Source of the DNA: Neoechinorhynchus agilis
Taxonomy: Eukaryota > Acanthocephala
NCBI GenBank assembly: GCA_051530055.1
Contig: CM121341.1
Coordinates: forward strand, 7,006,001 to 7,070,000
Direction: 5' to 3'
Length of the DNA: 64,000 nt
The notes below the pieces were generated by a model. The model saw only the letters and a list, made by a program, of their open reading frames with translations. It was not told the DNA's origin and searched no databases. The translations under genes were made by a program, and so were the position numbers. Position 1 is the stretch's first letter. Every line of letters starts with the position of its first letter. Below, one piece after another: positions 56,201 through 64,000 of the stretch.

Positions 56201-57660
56201 ATCCTTTTGCCGGATAAAACGTATTTTGATCCTTTAAAATATTTTTATCCGACAAGGGATTATGACCACCGCATTTCGAACTCTTGGACTATTATTCCAA
56301 AAGATTTTCTCTCTCTCTCTCGATGATTAATACTTTGTTTTGGAGATGGTGATCATAATCCTTTCCTCGGATAAAAATATTTTAAAGGATCAAAATGCTT
56401 TATCCGAGGAAAGGATTATGACAACCGCATTTCGAACTCTTGGACTATTATTCCAAAATTTTCTCTCTCTCGATGATTAATACTTTGTTTTGGAGATGGT
56501 GATCATAATCCTTTCTCGATAAAAATATTTTAAAGGATCAAAATACGCTTTATCCGAGGAAAGGATTATGACCACCGCATTTCGAACTCTTGGACTATTA
56601 TTCCAAAAGATTTTCTCTCTCTCGATGATTAATACTTTGTTTTGGAGATGGTGATCATAATCCTTTCCTCGGATAAAAATATTTTAAAGGATCAAAATAC
56701 GCTTTATCCGAGGAAAGGATTATGACCACCGCATTTCGAACTCTTGGACTATTATTCCAAAAGATTTTCTCTCTCTCGATGATTAATACTTTGTTTTGGA
56801 GATGGTGATCATAATCCTTTCCTCGGATAAAAATATTTTAAAGGATCAAAATACGCTTTATCCGAGGAAAGGATTATGACCACCGCATTTCGAACTCTTG
56901 GACTATTATTCCAAAAGATTTTCTCTCTCCTCGATGATTAATACTTTGTTTTGGAGATGGTGATCATAATCCTTTCCTCGGATAAAAATATTTTAAAGGA
57001 TCAAAATACGCTTTATCCGAGGAAAGGATTATGACCACCGCATTTCGAACTCTTGGACTATTATTCCAAAAGATTTTCTCTCTCTCGATGATTAATACTT
57101 TTGGAGATGGTGATCATAATCCTTTCCTGGATAAAATATTTAAAGGACAAAATACGCTTTATCCGAGGAAAGGATTATGACCACCGCATTTCGAACTCTT
57201 GGACTATTATTCCAAAAGATTTTCTCTCTCTCGATGATTAATACTTTGTTTTGGAGATGGTGATCATAATCCTTTCCTCGGATAAAAATATTTTAAAGGA
57301 TCAAAATACGCTTTATCCGAGGAAAGGATTATGACCACCGCATTTCGAACTCTTGGACTATTATTCCAAAAGATTTTCTCTCTCTCGATGATTAATACTT
57401 TGTTTTGGAGATGGTGATCATAATCCTTTCCTCGGATAAAAATATTTTAAAGGATCAAAATACGCTTTATCCGAGGAAAGGATTATGACAACCGCATTTC
57501 GAACTCTTGGACTATTATTCCAAAAGATTTTCTCTCTCTCGATGATTAATACTTTGTTTTGGAGATGGTGATCATAATCCTTTCCTCGGATAAAAATATT
57601 TTAAAGGATCAAAATACGCTTTATCCGAGGAAAGGATTACGTAGCCACCACGTCCAAAAC
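56200..57660. repeat. 154-bp satellite made of hairpin units, about 9 copies
   Basis: GCTTTATCCGAGGAAAGG recurs every 151-154 bp (56396, 56547, 56701, 56855 and on). In each unit GATCATAATCCTTTCCTCGG and TATCC are mirrored by GGATA...CCGAGGAAAGGATTATGA about 40 bp on, so the satellite is a chain of hairpins. At about 57645-57700 the end of the array is inverted (AAAACAAAGTATTAATCATC). Confidence 0.92.
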
Positions 57661-58308
57661 AAAGTATTAATCATCGAGAGAGAGAAAATCCTTTTTTTGG
57701 GATGATAGAGTTTAAGATGTGATGGTCATAATCCTTTGCCGGATAGAAATATTTTAAATTATCGAAATATTTTCTTTTGGTAGTTTTCAACCAAGGATTT
57801 GAGTTCACTAATTGGCAAACTTGCAAAACAATGGCAAACCTTGAGGAAATGTCGGAATTATCTGAGAGGTGAAATATCGAGGAAATAAATTAGTGAATTT
57901 AAATCCGGGGTGGCAAAACTAAGAAAACGAAACTATCTTTTCCCTGAAGATAATAATCCAAGGATCGAAATATGTTTTATCCGGCAAAGGTTTATGATCA
58001 CCACATCTCAAGCTCTATCACCCCAAAAGATTTTCTCTCGATGATTGAAATCTAATGTTTCAATGGAAAAATTTCTCTTTCAAATTAATTCAGTCCTTCG
58101 GGTCTGAAGGATTTTGAGATCCTTAGGCATTCGCTTTTTGTGGTTTCCTTTAATCCGAACGCTTTTAATCTCTGAGCTCCATTTCCAAAAAAGTCAATTT
58201 CTTCATCGTGACCAAAGAATTGGCGATTCTCCTTTAAAATGAAGAACTCGGATCCCTAGCGCTTTACACTCACTTTAAATAATCGGTTTCATTCATGCTA
58301 AACAATTT
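57660..58308. other. Diverged flank of the hairpin satellite and mannosidase 3' region
   Basis: Carries decayed copies of the same motifs (CCTTTGCCGGATA, AAAAGATTTTCTCTCGATGA at about 58025) but no periodic structure and no gene. Confidence 0.45.
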
Positions 58309-61300
58309 TTACAGTAAAAATGTAAAAACAAATGCACAAATGGATCCCGGCGGCAGTGTAGTTCGATCCGCTTTTGTAAAGAATTTATCATGACCTCCAC
58401 GGCCTGTAAGTCCTGATTGCCTCACTTCTTTGAGAAAGGATGCTTTTTTCGAAGGAACGAGACTGTGAGGAGAGAAATCTCTGATCTAAACGAAATGGTA
58501 TTTAGTATTTCTATAAGAAAAGGGTAGTTTTACCTCTCGGCGGGCGTGTACTATCATCAGATACTCCTGGTGGCTTAGTTGTATCACGTTTGTAAGAAAA
58601 AGTCCTTCGATTTCTTTTTCAATTAAGCTTTCAAAGTTCAACGATTGATTGATCAATTGAAGTGGAAAGTGAAGACCGGTAATTAGTTTACTTGCTCTCT
58701 CATCGACGTTTATTACCTTCAAAAAAGAATGGAAGTGGTTTTAAGAAAAGGCTCAGTTGTCAAAAACATTTTAAAACAAAGATTGATCAAAAAAATTACC
58801 CAATGCTCGTCGTTCTATAGACGGCAATCAGTAAGCCAACCGATTCTCAATAATCACCGTTTTTGGATGTGAGCCCGAGGCTGAACAACGAGAAGTATAA
58901 ATAATGAATTTATGCTGACTCGGTCGATTGTCAGACAGCGGTTCATCGGTACCTCTGGAATCATCAACTGGTGAACGTCTATCGAGCAGTAGATCCATGC
59001 TACCTTTTAAGCAAGGCTATCTTAAAATTCCGGAATTTATTGTTTCTAACCTTTTTCAAAGAATCCGACACCACGAGGCTGTCCGCTGATAACAGTTAAC
59101 GAACTTTCTCCATTACAAACGAAAGCGGACGTGACAAGTGGGAAAATATTCGATTTTTTCGGTAGATTTTGTTTAATATTCCGTCGTATCATCTAATTGG
59201 AGGATTTTTATAATGTCATCCAATCATAGGGCGCCCTACTTGAAGTCCGTTTGAATCCGAATAAACGAGTGGCATATGTAATGGATTTTCAGTGCATAAA
59301 CGATACGCAACATCTATTGCGGCGATTGAACTGAATTTCAAATCGGTGTATATGTCCAGATAAACTTCCTTTTCCGCTTCTTCAGTGGAATTTATTCAAC
59401 TTGTTGGCGTTAGAAAATAACTTACTGTTGTTCATGGTCATTGCACGCATCCAAACGAGGGAATCGGTGGTCTCGTAAAGTGATATAACTGCTTCATAAA
59501 CAGGTCCTCGGATCAAATAGACTGATTTTGGATCTCTTAGCGTCTAAATAAGAAATGATTGTAGTACATTCAATTTTAGCACTCAAAACTTTAAGGATAT
59601 CAAATACTTAAATGGTCTTTGATAAACCTTTTCTTTTAAAGGAACATTCACTGAAAGTGCTCTTATTTTTGCTTAGCTTCGGGTTTGTGATCGACGAAGG
59701 TAAATCTATAGATTATACAAAGTAGAGGCCGCTGTGGTTTCATTGCTTTTGATGAATTATAAATTTTATATTCCTTTATATACTAACCTGTTTAGTTTCA
59801 AATTTTTGGGCCAAATAACATCCTGGATTGCTTTCTGCATTATCAGTGTGGATCATTTCTTTATATACAACAAGAATGCCATTTACGTATTGATTGCCAA
59901 TCTTCCTTATATTGCCCCTGCGGTCAAATTCAACATACCCACCAATGACAATGTCTCCTTCGTCTTTTGGACCTCCTGGTAATATTTTTCTTATGCTTTC
60001 CTTGGGACAATCGGCATGATTTGAAATCTCAACTCGATACGTCTTGAATGACATTGGATCCAATCGTGCTATAAAAGCCAATTCCGAAGAACTGTCCATT
60101 GGAAATTCAATAAAAAACAACTGCGATTGGATAGTTTCGTTGGTTCGTTCGTCAATCACTTTAGCACAATTATTATACTCAGACGATCTTATTTTGATTT
60201 GTACGAGTTGTTCAACGGCTTCGAGATGACTATTGAAAAAAGAAATCCGTGAGCTGGAATTGATTTCTAACGACGACGTATTTAAAAAATCATTTAGTAC
60301 TTCATTAAGCGCTTGAATATCGTCTTTGCACAGATTGATCTACAAGACGATATCCAGGGTTTTTGTAACTAGATCGTTCATTCTATTCAACATCTTCTCA
60401 TTGTCCTCAATGACATACTGTTTGGAAGTACCAGTAACGGTGTCGTGGTGGGAATAAAGACCACCCATTGCTCGAATGCTTTCAATTGTTTCCTTTGAAT
60501 CAGACAGTCCGAGATAAAAAGCAAAAATCTCAGTCATGCGAGTTTTTGCAATCATCTGGGTACCTAAAGATTTCAAATACGGCCTAGTCGAATAATATCC
60601 CGTCCAATAATCATTTGCTCGATCGGAATAAGGTAGAAAATCACCCGAAAAAGTCTTATGTGAATAATGTTCAATTTCATTAAAATACTCGGATAATGTG
60701 GAGAACTTTGCCTCTACATTCCATTTGGGAACTGTGTTCATGTAATCCATAACCTTTTTATAAGCTTCTATGGCCTCTTTCGCGGCACCGTAATTGGAAT
60801 ACCGGAAATCGTCACCGAGTTCAACGAGAACAATCGATCCGCCATACAATTCAGCTTTTTTTCTAAACTGGCCATAGAGACTGGACGCTAAAGAAAATAG
60901 ATTGATACGGTTTGGAAGGACAATTTTACTGGATTTCCACGGGCAAGTCATTCCAAGCAAAAGTCGTTCGAAATCAAACTGGCAACAAATCTCCGGTTCT
61001 GGACCACAGGTGTGGGGGATATCGTACGAATAGAATGGAGTAAGATGAGTGAGTACTGATTCACTGCCATCTATCGTCCACTTAAACTCCAACATCCCTT
61101 TTCGCATCGCTAAATGTCGTTTAATCGCATAATGAACACGATGAATGGCTAATCGGTTTATGCCTGACTCACTAAGTATCTTTACACTTCCACTTGAATA
61201 TCCAAACAAATCAAGCGACCATGCTGATCTATTAGCTTCTTTAAAGAGGTTTCGTTCAGTTAGCCATTGATGGCCAAGTGCAAGTTGATCAACGAGCGTA

Positions 61301-61911
61301 ACAAAGTGATTAAGAGCTTCATCAGGAACAACCCATCCACCAGCGCCCGTATCAAAATGACCATTCTGGATCATTTCTTTTAATTGGTTTCGATTTGAAT
61401 CACTCGTTTCATTCCACCATCTAGCCAAAAATGCCACTGCGTCCCATTGGAACCGAAATTTATCATTTTCACTCAATAACCTGATAACGTTATCCAGAAT
61501 CTGTCGGACGTATCCATTATAGTACTCGTCAAAAGTCCGAATCCACGTCGTGTCCAAATGTGAGTGCGGAACAATATGAACCTTCAGTTTCGTCTTTCGA
61601 CTACTTGGTATAATCGGAAATCCTTGCTTCCAACTACCACCATCACAGTCCGTAAAGTCCACCTGATCCCTTAAGTGAAACGAATCGAAGTTATACGGGT
61701 GATTCAAATAGTTATTTCCGTGGCACGCTCGTGTTTGTATATCCATTACTTTTGCCAAAGCTGCCGAGTTCGTTTTTGTGCTTCCACGAATACGGATTAG
61801 ACATATGAAGGTCAATGAGGCTGCAACAAATAAAAGAACGTTTCGTTTCAACCTTCTACAAAGCATCTTTGGAAAAATGATGTATGTGAGTTGAGCTGAT
61901 GAGTTACTCAT
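58309..61911 (-). CDS. Golgi-type alpha-mannosidase II (glycoside hydrolase 38)
   Basis: Type II Golgi membrane enzyme that trims mannoses during N-glycan maturation. A hydrophobic anchor (residues about 24-42) follows a short basic tail. Landmarks are PHSHLDTTWIRTFDEYY (zinc HxD), FRFQWDAVAFLARWWNE, GAGGWVVPDEA, the nucleophile Asp in WSLDLFGYS, YSYDIPHTCGPEPEICCQFD, GGLYSHHDTVTGTSK, IPxxG-like LDPMSFKTYRV, YSDSNGLQ, SGQPRGVG and DRRSPVDDSRG. GT-AG introns that fit in frame are 59787-59544, 59425-59380, 59239-59193, 59050-59004, 58857-58717 and 58533-58486. The break at 60349-60317 is either a 33-nt hairpin or part of a 90-nt GT-AG intron (60343-60254). This totals 998 or 979 residues; Golgi mannosidases II run about 1100. 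The start is the first ATG, and an internal ATG at 61866 after CCAAAG is the alternative. Confidence 0.92.
60317..60349 (-). other. Hairpin segment (33 nt) in the mannosidase gene
   Basis: ATATCGTCTT and AAGACGATAT are perfect complements at the two ends, and the direct repeat GATAT flanks the segment. Removing it restores a frame reading KTLDIQALNEVLNDFL. A GT-AG intron of 90 nt starting inside it (GTAGATC ... TTCCAG) is also frame-neutral, so the removal boundaries are unsettled. Confidence 0.4.
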
Positions 61912-62459
61912 TTCGTGTGGCGTGTGTGAGTTGTTTGAGTATGCAACCTCGTCGATCGCAGACTAGACAAAGTTTTCTAAAAACAACAACACTGGTTTCA
62001 AACGTAAATCAAAGGTATATCCATACTGATTGGACTTATTGAAATCATGCGATTTGTTCTAAATGGTTTTCCAAACTATTGCGAAATATTAAACTTTTCG
62101 TTAATCAATGCCATTTTTTTGAAATATACAATTGTTGAGATTGGACCTGTAAAACCAGATTATACATTAGGTAATTTCAAATGCAATTGATTAATGTTAC
62201 TAAAAATCGCTTAGTTAGAATTTAGCTGTCCAAATAAATTACGGAGTCGACAAAGTAGAATTTCTTTTTTTCAGTTTTGCCATTAATTTTACCTTTTCAT
62301 CTAGGTTTGTCATTGCTTCGCAAGTTTTGAAAGAAATCCAAGACCACAAAGTAGAATCTTGAAAACAGTACGATTTGATCAAAATTGCAAAAGGCTTTTC
62401 AGCAACGTTGGAATTCACAACTCGGGGGTTGTTTCATTAAAATTGATTATGGCACAGTG
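61912..62459. other. Upstream region of the mannosidase gene
   Basis: AT-rich 5' region with no supported frame or recognised promoter motif. Confidence 0.4.
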
Positions 62460-63640
62460 CCACCTCCTTTTTCTATAGGTAAAAAATCAATCGGAAATCA
62501 TCAGTGTGCTCGTGTTTATTAAAAGACATCTTTAAAAATCAAATTGAACGTTTATATGTCATTCTTTGGGATAAAAGCCTCTTTCCTCCGGTGAGAACCA
62601 CTTTTTCTATAGGTAAAAAATCAATCGGAAATCACCAGTGTGCTCGTGTTTATTAAAAGATATTTAAAAATCAAATTGAACGTTTATATGTCATTCTTTG
62701 GGATAAAAGCCTTCCGCCGTGAGAACCACTTTTTCTATAGGTAAAAAATCAATCGGAAATCATCAGTGTGCTCGATAAAAGACACTTAAAATCAAATTGA
62801 ACGTTTATATGTCATTCTTTGGGATAAAAGCCTCTTTCCTCCGGTGAGAACCACTTTTTCTATAGGTAAAAAATCAATCGGAAATCATCAGTGTGCTCGT
62901 GTTTATTAAAAGATATTTAAAAAAAATCAAATTTAACGTTTATATGTCATTCTTTGGGATAAAAGCCTCTTTCCGCCGGTGAGAACCACTTTTTCTATAG
63001 GTAAAAAATCAATCGGAAATCACCAGTGTGCTCGTGTTTATTAAAAGATATTTAAAAAAAATCAAATTTAACGTTTATATGTCATTCTTTGGGATAAAAG
63101 CCTCTTTCCTCCGGTGAGAACCACTTTTTCTATAGGTAAAAAATCAATCGGAAATCATCAGTGTGCTCGTGTTTATTAAAAGATATTTAAAAAAAATCAA
63201 ATTTAACGTTTATATGTCATTCTTTGGGATAAAAGCCTCTTTCCTCCGGTGAGAACCACTTTTTCTATAGGTAAAAAATCAATCGGAAATCATCAGTGTG
63301 CTCGTGTTTATTAAAAGACATCTTTAAAAATCAAATTGAACGTTTATATGTCATTCTGGGATAAAAGCCTCTTTCCTCCGGTGAGAACCACTTTTTCTAT
63401 AGGTAAAAAATCAATCGGAAATCACCAGTGTGCTCGTGTTTTTTTAAAGACATCTTTAAAAAATCAAATTGAACGTTTATATGTCATTCTTTGGGATAAA
63501 AGCCTCTTTCCGCCGGTGAGAACCACTTTTTCTATAGGTAAAAAATCAATCGGAAATCACCAGTGTGCTCGTGTTTATTAAAAGACATCTTTAAAAAAAT
63601 CAAATTTAACGTTTATATGTCATTCTTTGGGATAAAAACA
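62460..63640. repeat. 131-134-bp satellite, about 9 copies
   Basis: TTTTTCTATAGGTAAAAAAT recurs every 131-134 bp. The unit includes AATCAATCGGAAATCAYCAG and GTTTATATGTCATTCTTTGG. One unit near 62700-62800 has lost several single bases. It is unrelated in sequence to the 131-bp satellite at 2.7-7.2 kb. Confidence 0.92.
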
Positions 63641-64000
63641 TCAAAATACTTTTGAAATTTTAGATGGTGCAATGGCGTTACATGGTTAACGAAGTTCACT
63701 ATTTGTGGTCATAGGGCTTTGAAATCTAAAGTAAAACGGGTTTGTTATTTGCGAATAAGGACAAGCGATCTTAAGTTATTAAAATCAATCGTTCTGATCA
63801 TTTAAGCAATTCTCAAAGTACTTGTTTTGTCGAGGATACCGCAGAGAAGGATCTTCGACAATCGATTGATACTCAGACGAATGCCCTTTCGACCATTACA
63901 CCACCAAAACGGTAGCTGAATCTTTTTTTAAAGAAATTTCACATTTGTTCAAATTGGAAAAGCCACTAATTAGAACCAAAACGATCGCGTGTTCTATTTG
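63641..64000. other. Right-edge spacer
   Basis: Nothing recognised before the window ends. Confidence 0.4.

Noticed and set aside
59188-59239. A 35-nt hairpin-like segment with ATGAT direct repeats in the mannosidase gene, at first read as another non-GT-AG excision
   Set aside because: A 47-nt GT-AG intron (59239-59193, GTAGGG...ATTAG) fits the frame and gives exactly the expected residue spacing from GLQ to the LP motif, so the standard reading is better.

Overview
The window looks like a small metazoan, most likely a nematode. The grounds are spliced protein-coding genes with GT-AG introns mostly 43-50 nt long, a secreted protein ending in a six-cysteine ShK-type domain, start codons sitting 0-14 nt after a splice-acceptor-like TTNAG (as expected for spliced-leader trans-splicing), and same-strand neighbours spaced like an operon. 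The species cannot be named from the sequence alone.

Layout. 0-2.5 kb: two minus-strand helical-rich genes of unknown function, the first running off the left edge. 2.7-7.2 kb: about 34 copies of a 131-bp tandem repeat. 7.5 kb: a secreted YscW/YbaY-like protein. 8.4-10.6 kb: a retroelement 3' fragment beside a 295-bp satellite. 10.9-13.7 kb: a MAST-type kinase with a DUF1908-like region, kinase and PDZ. 14.2-25.9 kb: almost gene-free, with satellites and foldback elements. 27.6 kb: tRNA-Arg(CCG). 27.8-28.9 kb: nested foldbacks and a tRNA-derived SINE-like unit. 29.5-31.1 kb: hexokinase. 32.1 kb: a small membrane protein. 32.8-33.9 kb: a second retroelement fragment. 34.2-36.2 kb: an ShK-domain secreted protein and a Thr-rich type I membrane protein. 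36.3-38.9 kb: satellite. 40.4-42.1 kb: glutathione synthetase. 45.0-47.3 kb: SUMO-activating enzyme UBA2 followed by a small gene 138 nt downstream. 47.5-48.6 kb: eleven copies of a 110-bp repeat, each with a TGACGTCA palindrome, ending next to tRNA-Met(CAT). 50.1-50.7 kb: a third retroelement 3' piece and a 360-bp AAT microsatellite. 51.5 kb: a candidate neuropeptide precursor. 52.2-54.4 kb: duplicated blocks and signal peptidase subunit SEC11. 54.5-57.7 kb: two more satellites, one made of hairpins. 58.3-61.9 kb: a Golgi-type alpha-mannosidase II (GH38). 62.5-63.6 kb: another satellite.

The recognised genes are mostly housekeeping (glycolysis, glutathione synthesis, sumoylation, signal-peptide cleavage, N-glycan trimming) plus a few secreted or membrane proteins. 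Apart from the possible UBA2 operon, nothing links them in a pathway. Tandem repeats of about a dozen unrelated families make up roughly 24 kb, over a third of the window.

The most unusual observation concerns introns. In the MAST kinase the invariant catalytic loop (HRDLKPxN) is interrupted by 49 nt that have no GT-AG boundaries but can fold on themselves. Hexokinase has a similar hairpin insert of about 51 nt. UBA2 and the mannosidase also have strong inverted repeats at intron ends, though a GT-AG reading exists for those two. This suggests a class of hairpin introns, or small foldback insertions removed in some other way, and transcript data would decide it.
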